Shown piece by piece: positions 34,748-46,166 of a stretch of DNA of 64,000 nucleotides (positions within the stretch are counted from its first letter, which is position 1; the number at the start of each line of letters is the position of its first letter). Below the pieces are notes generated by a model that saw only the letters and a list, made by a program, of their open reading frames with translations, was not told the DNA's origin and ran no database searches. The stretch covers positions 1-64,000 of the forward strand of contig NZ_KE386959.1 in assembly GCF_000429825.1 (NCBI RefSeq). Reading direction: 5' to 3'. The stretch is from Cohnella thermotolerans DSM 17683. GTDB lineage: Bacteria > Bacillota > Bacilli > Paenibacillales > Paenibacillaceae. Both the position numbers and the translations under genes were made by a program.

Positions 34748-36478
34748 ATGGCAACAAACAAGAAATGGCCGGTCGCCCTCATGACGACCTCGCTTCTCGC
34801 CGGTTTGTTGGCCGGATGCGGCAACAACAACGACGCCGCCAGCGATTCTCAAGGCGCAGGCGCATCCGGATCCGCTTCGACTGCAAGCGCTTCCTCCGGT
34901 GCGGCGGAAGATCTCAAGCCGATTACATTCAGCTTCTACAGCGAAGATGGGAATCCGAACTGGAACAACATGCAGGACGACGTAGGCAAAGCGATTACCG
35001 CCAAGACGGGCGTTACGCTGCAAGCCGAATTCGCGGTAGGAGATCCGGTGCAGAAGTCGGCCCTGATCGCCTCCAGCGGCAAATACCCCGATCTGATCAG
35101 CGCCAAGAACAGCATCAACAAATTCGTCGACGCGGGCGCGGTCATCGACTTGACGGACCTGATCGACAAATACGGCCCGAACATTAAGAAAGTGTACGGC
35201 GACGAGCTGAAGCGCTTGCGTTACAGCAACGACGATCACGCCATTTACGTCCTTCCGACGTATGCGGGTGTGGGCCAGACGTATTTCAACGCCGGCGGAG
35301 GCTTCGAGCTGCAGCATCGCGTCGTGAAGGAGCTGGGCTATCCGCAAATCAAGACGCTGCAAGATTACGAGAACGCGATCAAAACGTATCTGGAGAAGCA
35401 TCCGACCGACGAGAACGGCAACAAAAACATCGGCCTCTCGCTGAACGCGGACGATTGGCATATGTACATTTCCGTTACGAACCCGGCCTTCTTCGTCACC
35501 GGCGGCTCCGACGACGGGGAATACCATATCGACGACGATACGCATAAAGTGACTTACCATTACCTGCGTCCGGAAGAGAAGGAATATTTCCGCTGGCTGA
35601 ACCATATGAACGACATCGGCTTGCTGGACAAGGAGAGCTTCGTGCAGAAGTACGACCAATACAAGGCGAAGGTCGCTTCCGGCCGCGTGCTCGGCTTGAT
35701 CGACCAGGACTGGGACTACGGCGACGGCGAGAAAGCGCTGAAGGCGGCCGGCAAGTTCGATCAAGGCTACGGCCACTACTCGGTGACGCTTAACGAATCG
35801 ATCAAGGATCGCTCGTTCCAATCGACCGGCTTCCTCGGCGGCTACGGCATTGCCATCTCCAAGACGAACCCGGATCCGGTCCGCGCCATCAAGTTCCTCG
35901 ATTACCTGGCTTCGGACGAAGGACAAGTGCTCGTCAACTGGGGCATCGAGGGCAAGCATTACAACGTCGAGAACGGCAAACGCGTCATTCCGCAGGACAT
36001 CAACGACCGCAAAGTCAACGACGCCGCGAACTTCCAGAAAGAAACCGGCATCGGCACCTACACGACGATGGGCCCGCACTACGGCGACGGCGTGAAGGAT
36101 TCGACGGGCAATTACTATACGACGAACTTCCCGGAACAGATCGAAGCCAGCTTCAACGATGTGGAAAAGGACGTTTTGTCGCACTATAACGCGAAGACCT
36201 GGAAGGACCTGTTCCCGAACGAGAGCGAATTCCCGGTGAAGCCGTGGGGCGCAGCATGGAACATTCCGGTTCCGAGCGACAGCGAAGTTACGGTGCTCGA
36301 CGAGAAATTGAAGACGATCACCTGGAAGATGATTCCGCAAGCGATTCTGGCGAAGCCGGCGGACTTCGACAAGGTGTGGGACGACTACGTGGCGCAATTG
36401 GAGAAAGCGGGCGTTCACAAAGCCGAAGAGCTGCGCCAGCAATTGGTGGAAGACCGGATCAAATTGTGGAACGAGTAG
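34748..36478 (+). CDS. extracellular solute-binding lipoprotein, system 2
   Basis: 576 residues. The signal peptide ends LLAGLLAGC with Cys24 as the lipidated residue, then a Gly/Ser/Ala linker to about residue 55. The mature part is an LplA-type family-1 binding protein (NKFVDAGAVIDLTDLIDKYG, STGFLGGYGIAISKTNPDPV). It delivers an unidentified oligosaccharide to the two permeases upstream. The ATG at 34748 has GGGAGGG at a normal distance. The gene ends at a strong terminator at 36493, closing the operon. Confidence 0.92.
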   Translation: MATNKKWPVALMTTSLLAGLLAGCGNNNDAASDSQGAGASGSASTASASSGAAEDLKPITFSFYSEDGNPNWNNMQDDVGKAITAKTGVTLQAEFAVGDPVQKSALIASSGKYPDLISAKNSINKFVDAGAVIDLTDLIDKYGPNIKKVYGDELKRLRYSNDDHAIYVLPTYAGVGQTYFNAGGGFELQHRVVKELGYPQIKTLQDYENAIKTYLEKHPTDENGNKNIGLSLNADDWHMYISVTNPAFFVTGGSDDGEYHIDDDTHKVTYHYLRPEEKEYFRWLNHMNDIGLLDKESFVQKYDQYKAKVASGRVLGLIDQDWDYGDGEKALKAAGKFDQGYGHYSVTLNESIKDRSFQSTGFLGGYGIAISKTNPDPVRAIKFLDYLASDEGQVLVNWGIEGKHYNVENGKRVIPQDINDRKVNDAANFQKETGIGTYTTMGPHYGDGVKDSTGNYYTTNFPEQIEASFNDVEKDVLSHYNAKTWKDLFPNESEFPVKPWGAAWNIPVPSDSEVTVLDEKLKTITWKMIPQAILAKPADFDKVWDDYVAQLEKAGVHKAEELRQQLVEDRIKLWNE

Positions 36479-36492
36479 TCTGAGCTTTAGGA

Positions 36493-36548
36493 AAATCGTA
36501 GCGGTCCGGCGGGGAGCGATCTCGCCTGGCCGCTATGATTTTTTTTAT
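36493..36548 (+). terminator. terminator of sugar system 2
   Basis: AATCGTAGCGG and CGGCG on the left arm pair with CGCC and CCGCTATGATT on the right, followed by a run of T to 36548. Confidence 0.8.
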
Positions 36549-36689
36549 CCGCGCGCCTGCCGGCTCCATTTCGCGGCGCCAGACAGGAGGAGAAGGGAAC
36601 GAGCTTGCGCTTTTTCTCGTAAAATCGCACCGGGCAGAGACGGTTTATGTCGAAATATAAAACGAACGACCGTCCCTCGCTTTGTGTCA

Positions 36690-36734
36690 AAATCCGAACA
36701 TTCGTATTTTGCAGCTAAAAAAGCGTTCGCCTTT
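36690..36734 (+). promoter_or_regulatory. PurBox pair (PurR operator) of the purine operon
   Basis: AAATCCGAACATT at 36690-36702 matches the Bacillus PurBox AWWWCCGAACWWT at every position. AGCGTTCGCCTTT at 36722-36734 is a weaker inverted partner. The pair sits immediately upstream of the -35 box, as in B. subtilis pur operons. PurR binds such pairs and releases them in the presence of PRPP; purR itself is not in the window. Confidence 0.7.
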
Positions 36735-36737
36735 CAT

Positions 36738-36766
36738 TTGACATCCATGTCAGGTTAGGATAAACT
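36738..36766 (+). promoter_or_regulatory. purine operon promoter
   Basis: TTGACA (36738-36743) and TAAACT (36761-36766) at 17-base spacing, between the PurBoxes and the riboswitch. Confidence 0.6.
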
Positions 36767-36793
36767 TATAACCGTAAAAATAAGCGTAAATGG

Positions 36794-36860
36794 CTCGTAT
36801 ATTTTCGGGAATATGGCCCGATCGTCTCTACCCGGAAACCTTAAATTTTCGGACTACGAG
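36794..36860 (+). ncRNA. purine riboswitch aptamer of the purine operon, guanine/hypoxanthine class
   Basis: P1 arms CTCGTA and TACGAG enclose TATATT. The first hairpin carries TTCGGGAATATGGCCCGA with the conserved ATATGGC loop, then GTCTCTACC and the second hairpin with ACCTTAAATT. The closing GGACTACGAG has C at the ligand-pairing position, indicating guanine/hypoxanthine. A terminator follows at 36986-37027. Confidence 0.9.
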
Positions 36861-36985
36861 CTCTTGGACAAACAGGTGGAATGCCGGATCGAGGAACGAC
36901 AAATTCCGAGCTCCCGGCATTGCGCCTTTGTCGCGTCCAATGGGCCGAAGCCTGAATTGCCAAGGTTCGTTCGAGAGAGAAGATG

Positions 36986-37027
36986 GGCTTGATGGGGAAT
37001 GCTGACGGTATACCCATCGGCCTTTTT
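36986..37027 (+). terminator. riboswitch-controlled terminator before purE
   Basis: GGC-TT-GATGGG pairs with CCCATC-G-GCC around a 16-base loop and is followed by TTTTT. It lies 43 bases before purE. Confidence 0.7.
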
Positions 37028-37069
37028 GTGTGTTTAAGGACCAGATTGCGAGCGGGGAAGGGTGGAAGC

Positions 37070-37555
37070 ATGTCGGCACAAGTCGGCGTCATCATGGGCA
37101 GCACGTCGGATTGGGAGACGATGAAGCGTGCATGCGACGTCCTGGAAGAGTTGAACATCGCCTACGAGAAGAAAGTCGTCTCGGCGCACCGGACGCCGGA
37201 TCTGATGTTTGAATATGCCGAAAGCGCGGCTTCTCGCGGGCTTAAAGTCATCATCGCGGGCGCGGGCGGCGCCGCCCACCTGCCGGGAATGGTCGCGGCC
37301 AAGACCGTCCTCCCCGTCATCGGCGTGCCCGTCAAGTCCCAGGCTTTGAACGGGCTCGATTCGCTGCTGTCGATCGTTCAGATGCCCGGCGGCATCCCGG
37401 TGGCCACGGTGGCGATCGGCGCGGCGGGCGCAACGAACGCGGGATTGCTCGCCGCGCAGATCATCGGGGCGTTCGACCCGGATGTTCAAGCGCGGATCGC
37501 GGCGCGCCGCGAGCGGATTACGGCCGAAGTGCTGGCTAACGGTGAGCTGGAATGA
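37070..37555 (+). CDS. purE: N5-carboxyaminoimidazole ribonucleotide mutase
   Basis: 161 residues, normal for class I PurE. It moves the carboxyl group of N5-CAIR to C4, giving CAIR. Visible motifs are [20 protein letters not shown] with the active-site Ser-Asp, the SAHRTPDLM histidine, and [21 protein letters not shown] 37070 has AAGGGTGG upstream and gives the usual N-terminus; the longer open frame from 36983 crosses the terminator. It is first in the operon and overlaps purK by four bases. Confidence 0.97.
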   Translation: MSAQVGVIMGSTSDWETMKRACDVLEELNIAYEKKVVSAHRTPDLMFEYAESAASRGLKVIIAGAGGAAHLPGMVAAKTVLPVIGVPVKSQALNGLDSLLSIVQMPGGIPVATVAIGAAGATNAGLLAAQIIGAFDPDVQARIAARRERITAEVLANGELE

Positions 37556-38817
37556 GCCAAGAGATCAAGCTTGTCAACCTGTCGGCCTCTTCGGATGGCA
37601 TGATGTGCGCGGACGGGTTCTGCGCGGTGCCGGGCGAGCCGGACGGCGGCTTCTCGCCGGAAGCGCCCCGACAGCCGATCCTTCCCGGCGCCACCGTCGG
37701 CATTCTCGGCGGCGGACAGCTCGGCCGGATGCTGGCCCATGCCGGCAGCCGGCTCGGCTACCGCTTCGTGGCGCTCGATCCGACGCCGGACGCGCCTTGC
37801 GGCCAGACGGCCGCGCAGATCGTCGCGGCGTATGACGACCGCGAAGCGGCCCGCGAGCTGGCCCGCCGCTCGGACGTCATTACGTACGAGTTCGAGAACG
37901 TCGACGCGGGCGTCGCGGCCATGCTGGAGGCAGAATCGTACGTGCCGCAGGGCAGCGCTCTGCTGCATACGACGCAGCATCGGCTTCGCGAGAAGCGCGC
38001 GATCGAAGCGGCGGGGGCGCGAGTGGCTCCGTACGCGGAGGTGGCGAGTCTCGAGCAGTTGCGGGAAGCGGTGTCGCGGCTCGGCCTGCCGTCCGTGCTG
38101 AAGACCGCGACGGGCGGCTACGACGGCAGAGGGCAGTGGGTGCTGCGTTCGGAAGCGGATCTGTCGGCCGCTTGGGCGGAAGCTTCGCGCGCGGGAACCG
38201 AGCTTGTGCTGGAGAAGTACATCCGCTTCGAGAAGGAAATTTCCGTCATCGCGGCCCGCAGGCCTTCCGGAGAGATCCGGACGTTCCCTCCGGCCGAGAA
38301 CGTTCACGTGGACAACATCTTGCACCTGTCGATCGTGCCGGCCCGGATCGGCGACGAAGTGCGGCGGGAAGCGGAGCGCCTCGCAGTGTCGATCGCCGAG
38401 ACGCTCGGCGTCGTCGGCCTGATCGCGGTCGAGATGTTCGTGCAGGAAGACGGAACGCTGTTCATCAACGAGCTCGCACCGCGTCCGCACAACTCCGGCC
38501 ATTACACGATCGAGGCGAGCCGCACGTCCCAATTCGAGCAGCACATTCGCGCCATCTGCGACTTGCCGCTCGGCGACACGGGCTTGCTGACGCCGGTCGT
38601 CATGGCCAACGTGCTCGGCGAGCACGTCGAACCGCTGCTCGCATGGATGGCCTCGCACGATCCGGCGGCCGAGCGCCTCGGGGTCGAGCCGAAGGTGCAC
38701 CTGTACGGCAAGGCCGAGGCGAAGCGCAAGCGCAAAATGGGTCACGTCAACGTGCTGGCTCCGAACGTGGAAGCCGCGTTGGCGTGGATTGCCCAATCGA
38801 ATATATGGAGGGTCTGA
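37552..38817 (+). CDS. purK: N5-carboxyaminoimidazole ribonucleotide synthetase with extended N-terminus
   Basis: 421 residues. It carboxylates AIR with ATP and bicarbonate to give N5-CAIR, the PurE substrate. The ATP-grasp fold is clear: [37 protein letters not shown], and [16 protein letters not shown]-like [19 protein letters not shown]. Family members are usually about 375-390 residues; here about 45 residues precede the first beta strand, with several Cys/Met/Gly and no known motif. ATG 37552 overlaps the purE stop (ATGA), which supports this start. Confidence 0.95.
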   Translation: MSQEIKLVNLSASSDGMMCADGFCAVPGEPDGGFSPEAPRQPILPGATVGILGGGQLGRMLAHAGSRLGYRFVALDPTPDAPCGQTAAQIVAAYDDREAARELARRSDVITYEFENVDAGVAAMLEAESYVPQGSALLHTTQHRLREKRAIEAAGARVAPYAEVASLEQLREAVSRLGLPSVLKTATGGYDGRGQWVLRSEADLSAAWAEASRAGTELVLEKYIRFEKEISVIAARRPSGEIRTFPPAENVHVDNILHLSIVPARIGDEVRREAERLAVSIAETLGVVGLIAVEMFVQEDGTLFINELAPRPHNSGHYTIEASRTSQFEQHIRAICDLPLGDTGLLTPVVMANVLGEHVEPLLAWMASHDPAAERLGVEPKVHLYGKAEAKRKRKMGHVNVLAPNVEAALAWIAQSNIWRV

Positions 38818-38823
38818 CCGAAC

Positions 38824-40122
<1,299 letters not shown>

Positions 40123-40146
40123 CGGTTGGGCGCGCCGGATGTTGCC

Positions 40147-40192
40147 TGTAAGCCGCAGAAGTCGGCTTACAGAGCCGCGCTGGCGCCGGCTC
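40147..40192 (+). other. double stem-loop in the purB-purC gap
   Basis: TGTAAGCCG and CGGCTTACA (40147-40171) form a perfect 9-bp stem around 7 bases. Immediately after it GAGCCG and CGGCTC (40172-40192) form a second stem. Neither is followed by a T run, so termination is unlikely; RNA stabilisation, processing or partial attenuation is possible. Confidence 0.55.
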
Positions 40193-40250
40193 TACCGAGT
40201 CTCACCATAGATTGCCGTGACTCAAACTACCGCACCACAAGGAGGCTGCC

Positions 40251-41165
40251 ATGCCGACAGAAGCGCTGTCCACCGCCGAAGGACTCATTCATGCTCCCCT
40301 CATCCACAAAGGCAAGGTGCGGGAATTGTACGACCTGGGAGAGCATCTCCTGATCGTCGTCACCGACCGCATCTCCGCTTTCGACTATGTGCTCGACCCG
40401 CCCGTGCCGGACAAAGGCCGGGTGCTGAACGGCCTCAGCTCCTTCTGGTTCGGGCATACGGCCGAATTGCTTCCCAACCACGTCGTCCACACCGACGTCG
40501 ACAAGCTGGGCGGCATCGTCGCCGAAGCCGACAAGCCGAAGCTGGCGGGACGCATCATGGTCGCCCGCAAAGCGAAGCGCATCGACATCGAATGCGTCGT
40601 CCGCGGCTACATTACCGGCGGCGGCTGGCGCCAATACAAGTCCACCGGCGAAGTGAACGGCATCAAGCTGCCGGAAGGGCTGCGCAAGAACGCCAAGCTG
40701 TCCGAACCCATCTTCACGCCCGCAGGCAAAAACGACGTCGGCCACGACGAAGACATATCGTTCGAAGAGATGGCCCGGCGCGTAGGTGCGGAGTTAGCGG
40801 AAGGGCTGCGCAAAAGAAGTCTGCTGCTGTACGAGTACGGCAAGACGGTCTGCGAACGCAAAGGCATCATTCTCGCCGACTGCAAGTTCGAATTCGGCCT
40901 GATCGACGATCAAATGATCGTGATCGACGAGCTTTTCACCCCCGATTCCTCCCGTTTCTGGGCGCAAGAGAACTACAAACTGGACGTCGAGATCGACAGC
41001 ATGGACAAGGAACCGGTACGCGCGTACCTCGCGAATTCGGACTGGGACAAGAACAGCCCGCCGCCGCGGCTTCCGGAAGAGGTCGTCGAAGCGACTTCCG
41101 CCAGATACAAGGAGATCCAACGCCGTTTGACCGAAGGAACCGCGACAGGCGCCGAACGACCCTGA
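40251..41165 (+). CDS. purC: phosphoribosylaminoimidazole-succinocarboxamide synthase
   Basis: 304 residues, the longer eukaryote/actinobacteria-like form of SAICAR synthetase rather than the short ~240-residue Bacillus form. It joins aspartate to CAIR using ATP. Motifs are [20 protein letters not shown], the signature [20 protein letters not shown] and [23 protein letters not shown] 40251 has AAGGAGG at ideal distance. It is the fourth gene of the operon. Confidence 0.95.
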   Translation: MPTEALSTAEGLIHAPLIHKGKVRELYDLGEHLLIVVTDRISAFDYVLDPPVPDKGRVLNGLSSFWFGHTAELLPNHVVHTDVDKLGGIVAEADKPKLAGRIMVARKAKRIDIECVVRGYITGGGWRQYKSTGEVNGIKLPEGLRKNAKLSEPIFTPAGKNDVGHDEDISFEEMARRVGAELAEGLRKRSLLLYEYGKTVCERKGIILADCKFEFGLIDDQMIVIDELFTPDSSRFWAQENYKLDVEIDSMDKEPVRAYLANSDWDKNSPPPRLPEEVVEATSARYKEIQRRLTEGTATGAERP

Positions 41166-41206
41166 CCCTTTCAAAATCCATCCCCCAACCAGGAGGAGAA
41201 CCCCCT

Positions 41207-41449
41207 ATGAAAGCAACGGTTTACGTGACGATCAAAGAGAACGTGCTCGATCCGCAAGGCAACGCCGTCCAGAGCTCGCTGCATACGATGGGCTTCGGCG
41301 AAGTCGCGAAAGTCCGGATCGGCAAATATATGGAGCTTCAGCTGGACACGAACGACCGCGCCCAAGCGGAGGAACGCGTCAAGGCGATGTGCGAAAAGCT
41401 GCTGGCGAACACGGTGATCGAAGACTATCGCTTCGAATTGGAGGGTTGA
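41207..41449 (+). CDS. purS: phosphoribosylformylglycinamidine synthase subunit PurS
   Basis: 80 residues, normal. PurS is the small structural subunit that bridges PurQ and PurL in the Gram-positive three-part FGAM synthase. [20 protein letters not shown] and the [20 protein letters not shown] segment are typical. ATG 41207 follows AGGAGGAG by 8 bases. purQ starts 5 bases after its stop. Confidence 0.96.
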   Translation: MKATVYVTIKENVLDPQGNAVQSSLHTMGFGEVAKVRIGKYMELQLDTNDRAQAEERVKAMCEKLLANTVIEDYRFELEG

Positions 41450-41454
41450 GCCTC

Positions 41455-42162
41455 ATGAATTTCGCGGTTCTCGTATTCCCGGGCTCCAACTGCGATATCG
41501 ACATGTACAAGGCCGTCGAGGACGTCCTGCAGCAGCCCGTCGATTACGTCTGGCATACGTCCACCGACCTGTCCGCATACGACGCCATCCTCGTGCCGGG
41601 CGGCTTCTCCTACGGCGATTACCTGCGCTGCGGCGCGATCGCCCGGTTCGCTCCGGTCATGAGCGAAGTGCGCAAGGCGGCCGAGCAGGGCAAGTTCGTC
41701 CTCGGCGTCTGCAACGGATTCCAGATTTTGACGGAAGCGGGCCTCCTGCCGGGAGCGCTCATCCGCAACAAATCCCTCAAGTTCCGCTGCCATCCCGTCG
41801 ATCTGACGGTCGAGAACGCGAATACCGCCTTCACGAACGCGTACGCGCAAGGCGAGACCGTCCGCATTCCGATCGCGCACGGCGAAGGCAACTTCTATTG
41901 CGACGACGAGACGCTGGCCAAGCTCAAAGCGAACAACCAGATCGTGTTCCGCTATGCGGGTGAAAATCCGAACGGCTCGGTCGACAACATCGCGGGCATC
42001 TGCAACGAGCGGGGCAACGTCGTCGGCATGATGCCGCACCCGGAACGCGCCGTCAGCAAGCTGCTCGGCTCCGAGGACGGGGCGAGAATGTTCAAGTCTG
42101 TACTCAACGCTTTTGCATCGAAGGCTCAAACCGGCGCGGGAAGCGGCGCCGGAGCCCGCTAA
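41455..42162 (+). CDS. purQ: phosphoribosylformylglycinamidine synthase subunit PurQ (glutaminase)
   Basis: 235 residues. It supplies ammonia from glutamine to PurL. The class I glutaminase residues are visible: nucleophile Cys in [11 protein letters not shown], and the His-x-Glu pair in [30 protein letters not shown] opens the protein. ATG 41455 has GGAGGG just upstream, inside the end of purS. The last 15 residues are a Gly/Ala-rich tail. Confidence 0.97.
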   Translation: MNFAVLVFPGSNCDIDMYKAVEDVLQQPVDYVWHTSTDLSAYDAILVPGGFSYGDYLRCGAIARFAPVMSEVRKAAEQGKFVLGVCNGFQILTEAGLLPGALIRNKSLKFRCHPVDLTVENANTAFTNAYAQGETVRIPIAHGEGNFYCDDETLAKLKANNQIVFRYAGENPNGSVDNIAGICNERGNVVGMMPHPERAVSKLLGSEDGARMFKSVLNAFASKAQTGAGSGAGAR

Positions 42163-42175
42163 GGAGGGAACGGAA

Positions 42176-44419
42176 GTGGCGCAGCAGACAGCAGCGAAAG
42201 AACCGACGGTCGAACAGATCGCGGAGCAGAAAATATACAAGCAATTCGGCGTGTCCGATTCCGAATACGAACTGATCTGCGAATTTCTCGGCCGCAAGCC
42301 GAACTATACGGAGATCGGCGTGTTCAGCGTCATGTGGTCCGAGCACTGCGCGTACAAAAACTCGAAGCCGCTGCTGAAGCGGTTCCCGACGACCGGCCCC
42401 CGCGTCCTGATGGGACCGGGCGAAGGCGCGGGCATCGTCGACATCGGCGACAACCAGGCCGTGGTGTTCAAGATCGAATCGCACAACCATCCGTCCGCCG
42501 TCGAGCCGTATCAAGGCGCGGCTACCGGCGTGGGCGGCATTATCCGCGACATTTTCTCGATGGGCTCCCGCCCGATCGCGCTGCTGAATTCCCTGCGCTT
42601 CGGCAAGCTGGAGAACGACCGCGTGCGCTACCTGTTCGAGCACGTCGTCAGCGGCATCGCCGGCTACGGCAACTGCATCGGCATCCCGACCGTCGGGGGC
42701 GAAGTCATGTTCGACGAAGCGTACGAGGGCAACCCGCTCGTCAACGCGATGTGCGTCGGCCTGATCGACCACGACCAAATCCAGCGCGGCGTCGCCAAGG
42801 GCGTCGGCAACCCGGTGTTCTACGTCGGCCCGGCTACCGGCCGCGACGGCATCCACGGCGCGACGTTCGCGTCGGAGGACCTGACCGCCGAGTCCGAAGC
42901 GAAGCGCTCCGCCGTGCAAGTCGGCGACCCGTTCATGGAGAAGCTGGTCATGGAAGCGACGCTTGAGCTGATCGCCTCCGGCATCGTGCTCGGCATTCAG
43001 GACATGGGCGCGGCGGGGCTAACTTGCTCCAGCGCGGAGATGGCGAGCAAAGCCGGCAACGGCATGGAGCTGTACCTCGATGAGGTGCCGCAGCGCGAGG
43101 AAGGCATGACCGCTTATGAGATGATGCTGTCGGAGTCGCAGGAGCGGATGCTGTTCGTCACCGAGCCGCAGCACGAAGCGCAGGCCAAGGCGATTTTCGA
43201 GCGTTGGGGGCTGCATTGCGCCAAAGTCGGCAAAGTGACCGACGACGGCCGTCTGCGTCTGTTCCACAAGGGCGAGCAAGTCGCCGACATGCCGGTCAAG
43301 GCGCTCGTCGACGATTGCCCGGTTTATCACAAGCCTTCCAAAGTGCCGGACTACTATCTGAAAAACGGCTCCGTCGATACGACCCGCTACGAGCAGGTGA
43401 CCGACTTGAACGCCGCGCTTAAGAAAGTGCTCGGCTCCCCGTCGCTCGCCAGCAAGGAATGGGTGTACAACCAGTACGACTACCAGGTGCGCACGTCGAC
43501 GGCGGTCGTTCCGGGCTCGGACGCGGCGGTCGTGACGATTCGCGGCACCCGCAAGGCGCTGGCGATGACGACCGACTGCAACGGCCGTTACGCGTACCTC
43601 GACCCGGAAGTCGGCGGACGAATCGCGGTCGCGGAAGCGGCGCGCAACATCGTCTGCTCCGGCGGCGAGCCGCTGGCGATTACGGACAACCTGAACTTCG
43701 GCTCGCCGGAGAAGCCGGAAGTGTTCTGGCAGATGGAGAAGGCGGTCGACGGCATGGCCGAGGCTTGCCGCTTCCTGGAGACGCCGGTAATCGGCGGCAA
43801 CGTCTCCCTTTACAACGAGAACGCCAAGGGCGCCATCTATCCGACGCCGGTCGTCGGCATGGTCGGCCTTGTCGAAGATATCGACCATATTACGACGCAA
43901 GAATTTAAAGCCGAAGGCGACGTCATCTTCCTGCTCGGCGAGACCAAAGCGGAGATCGGCGGCAGCGAGTTCCAATACGCCGTCCACGGCGTAACCGAAG
44001 GCCGTCCGCCGGAGCTCGACCTGGCGACGGAACGGCGTCTGCACCAAGCCGTGCTGGGCGCCATCCGGCAAGGGCTCGTCGCTTCGGCGCACGACCTGTC
44101 CGAAGGCGGCCTCGCGGCCGCGCTGGCGGAATCCGGCTTCGGCCGCGGCCTCGGCGCGAAGGTCGATTTCGCGACGAACCTGCGTCCCGACCTCGCTCTG
44201 TTCAGCGAATCGCAATCGCGCATTCTGCTGTCCGCGAAACCGGAACAGGCCGCCGAGCTGGCCGCTTATCTGAGATCGCAAGACGTCCCGCTGCAGAAGC
44301 TCGGAACGGTCGGCGGCGACCGCCTGACGATTGCCGTTAACGGTCATACGGCCATCGACGCTCCGCTGAACGAATTCCTCAAAGAATGGAAGGAAGCGAT
44401 CCCATGCCGGATGCAGTGA
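42176..44419 (+). CDS. purL: phosphoribosylformylglycinamidine synthase subunit PurL
   Basis: 747 residues, the usual short PurL that works with PurS and PurQ to convert FGAR to FGAM with ATP. Motifs: [17 protein letters not shown] with the catalytic histidine, [40 protein letters not shown] and [16 protein letters not shown]. The start is GTG 42176 with AAGGAGGG at ideal distance, 13 bases after the purQ stop. Its 3' end overlaps the chosen purF start by 16 bases. Confidence 0.97.
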   Translation: MAQQTAAKEPTVEQIAEQKIYKQFGVSDSEYELICEFLGRKPNYTEIGVFSVMWSEHCAYKNSKPLLKRFPTTGPRVLMGPGEGAGIVDIGDNQAVVFKIESHNHPSAVEPYQGAATGVGGIIRDIFSMGSRPIALLNSLRFGKLENDRVRYLFEHVVSGIAGYGNCIGIPTVGGEVMFDEAYEGNPLVNAMCVGLIDHDQIQRGVAKGVGNPVFYVGPATGRDGIHGATFASEDLTAESEAKRSAVQVGDPFMEKLVMEATLELIASGIVLGIQDMGAAGLTCSSAEMASKAGNGMELYLDEVPQREEGMTAYEMMLSESQERMLFVTEPQHEAQAKAIFERWGLHCAKVGKVTDDGRLRLFHKGEQVADMPVKALVDDCPVYHKPSKVPDYYLKNGSVDTTRYEQVTDLNAALKKVLGSPSLASKEWVYNQYDYQVRTSTAVVPGSDAAVVTIRGTRKALAMTTDCNGRYAYLDPEVGGRIAVAEAARNIVCSGGEPLAITDNLNFGSPEKPEVFWQMEKAVDGMAEACRFLETPVIGGNVSLYNENAKGAIYPTPVVGMVGLVEDIDHITTQEFKAEGDVIFLLGETKAEIGGSEFQYAVHGVTEGRPPELDLATERRLHQAVLGAIRQGLVASAHDLSEGGLAAALAESGFGRGLGAKVDFATNLRPDLALFSESQSRILLSAKPEQAAELAAYLRSQDVPLQKLGTVGGDRLTIAVNGHTAIDAPLNEFLKEWKEAIPCRMQ

Positions 44420-46134
44420 AGTCCGGAACCGGGACCGGCGCCGTCTGGGCGGACCAGCCCGTCGTCAAGCTGGGGAGCTCCTTCGCGGCATCGCGGCCCG
44501 CCGGCGCGAGCGCCATACCCGGCGACGCTGCATCGGCGCTGCCGGGCAACGAAGCGTCTGCGCCGCAGCCGTCCGCCGGCTTGCGCGCGGCGCCGGCGGT
44601 CCTCGCGGCCGTGCCGGCGGCCCGCACGGCTTTGCCGGCGAGCGGAGCCGGAGCGGGACGCCCGAGTTCCGCCCAGGCGCGGTTCTGGACCGGAGACTTT
44701 TATAATCAGGGCAACGGTCAGGAAGAGATTTTCGATAAATTAAAGGAAGAGTGCGGCGTGTTCGGGGTGTTCGGGCACCCCGACGCGGCCCATCTGACGT
44801 ACTACGGCTTGCACGCGCTGCAGCACCGCGGCGAGGAGAGCTGCGGCATCTGCACGTCGGACGACGGCGACTTCCATTACCACCGCGGGATGGGGCTCGT
44901 CAAGGAAGTGTTCGACCGCGACCGGCTGGACGGCCTCGTCGGCGACCGGGCGATCGGCCACGTCCGTTATTCGACGGCCGGCGCGAGCCGCCTCGCCAAC
45001 GCCCAGCCGCTCGTGTTCAAATACCGCGACGGCGACCTGGCCGTCTGCACGAACGGCAACCTGGTCAACGAGCCGGTCATCCGGCGCGAGCTGGAGGCGC
45101 AGGGCTCGATTTTCCAGACGTCGAGCGACACCGAGGTGATCGCCCACCTGATCGCCCGCTCGCCCAAAGATTTGGTCGATGCGGTCAAGGATGCGTTCTC
45201 CCGGCTGATCGGCGGCTACGCCTTCCTCATCATGACGAAGGACCGCCTCATCGCGGCGTGCGACCCGAACGGGTTCCGTCCGCTGGTGATGGGACGACTC
45301 GGCGACGCCTATGTGTTCGCGTCCGAGACGTGCGCCTTCGAGACGATCGGCGCGGAATACGTGCGCGACGTGCAGCCGGGCGAGCTGCTCGTGCTGGACA
45401 AGGACGGGCTGCGCGAAGAGCGCTTCGCCGTCCTGGAGCGGCGCGCCGTGTGCGCGATGGAATATATTTACTTCGCCCGCCCCGACAGCGACATCAACCA
45501 GATCAACCTGCATTCCGCCCGCAAACGGATGGGCCAGCGGCTTGCGCTGGAGTCGTTCGTCAACGCGGACATCGTGACGGGGGTGCCGGATTCGAGCATT
45601 TCCGCCGCCATCGGTTACGCGGAGCAGACGGGCATTCCGTACGAGCTCGGACTGATCAAAAACAAATATACCGGCCGGACGTTCATCCAGCCGTCGCAGG
45701 AGTTGCGCGAGAAGGGCGTCAAAATGAAGCTGTCCGCCGTCCGCAAAGTGGTGGAGGGCAAGCGGGTCGTCATGATCGACGACTCGATCGTCCGCGGCAC
45801 GACGTCGCTTCGGATCGTCAACCTGCTGCGCGAAGCGGGTGCGCTCGAGGTGCACGTGCGGATTACGTCGCCGCCTTTTATGAACCCGTGCTATTATGGC
45901 ATCGACACGCCGAATCCCGCGGATTTGATCGCCAACACGAAGACCGTGGAAGAGATCCGCAAGGCGATCAACGCCGACTCGCTTTATTTCCTGAGCAAGG
46001 AAGGGCTGATGGAGGCGGTCGGCGGCCACGAGAACGAGAAAAACCGCGGCATGTGCATGAGCTGCTTCGATCACGATTACCCGACGCGGGTGCAGTTCGA
46101 GCACGCCAAAGCGACGACGTGCAGTTGCGATTGA
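44404..46134 (+). CDS. purF: amidophosphoribosyltransferase with an unusually long N-terminal leader
   Basis: 576 residues. It catalyses the committed step, PRPP plus glutamine to phosphoribosylamine. The N-terminal-nucleophile cysteine is in [18 protein letters not shown] at about residue 117. The PRPP loop is [16 protein letters not shown], and C-terminal cysteines in GMCMSCF and CSCD fit the Fe-S-containing Bacillus type. In Bacillus only 11 residues are removed to expose the cysteine; here 116 residues precede it, mostly Ala/Pro/Ser/Gly. The [10 protein letters not shown] stretch near residue 98 resembles the normal start of related proteins, but no start codon with a ribosome site lies near it. 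ATG 44404 has AAGGAAG; ATG 44386 is in frame upstream. Confidence 0.95.
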   Translation: MPDAVKSGTGTGAVWADQPVVKLGSSFAASRPAGASAIPGDAASALPGNEASAPQPSAGLRAAPAVLAAVPAARTALPASGAGAGRPSSAQARFWTGDFYNQGNGQEEIFDKLKEECGVFGVFGHPDAAHLTYYGLHALQHRGEESCGICTSDDGDFHYHRGMGLVKEVFDRDRLDGLVGDRAIGHVRYSTAGASRLANAQPLVFKYRDGDLAVCTNGNLVNEPVIRRELEAQGSIFQTSSDTEVIAHLIARSPKDLVDAVKDAFSRLIGGYAFLIMTKDRLIAACDPNGFRPLVMGRLGDAYVFASETCAFETIGAEYVRDVQPGELLVLDKDGLREERFAVLERRAVCAMEYIYFARPDSDINQINLHSARKRMGQRLALESFVNADIVTGVPDSSISAAIGYAEQTGIPYELGLIKNKYTGRTFIQPSQELREKGVKMKLSAVRKVVEGKRVVMIDDSIVRGTTSLRIVNLLREAGALEVHVRITSPPFMNPCYYGIDTPNPADLIANTKTVEEIRKAINADSLYFLSKEGLMEAVGGHENEKNRGMCMSCFDHDYPTRVQFEHAKATTCSCD

Positions 46135-46166
46135 CCATTTAACGAGATAACCAAGGAGTGAACGAA

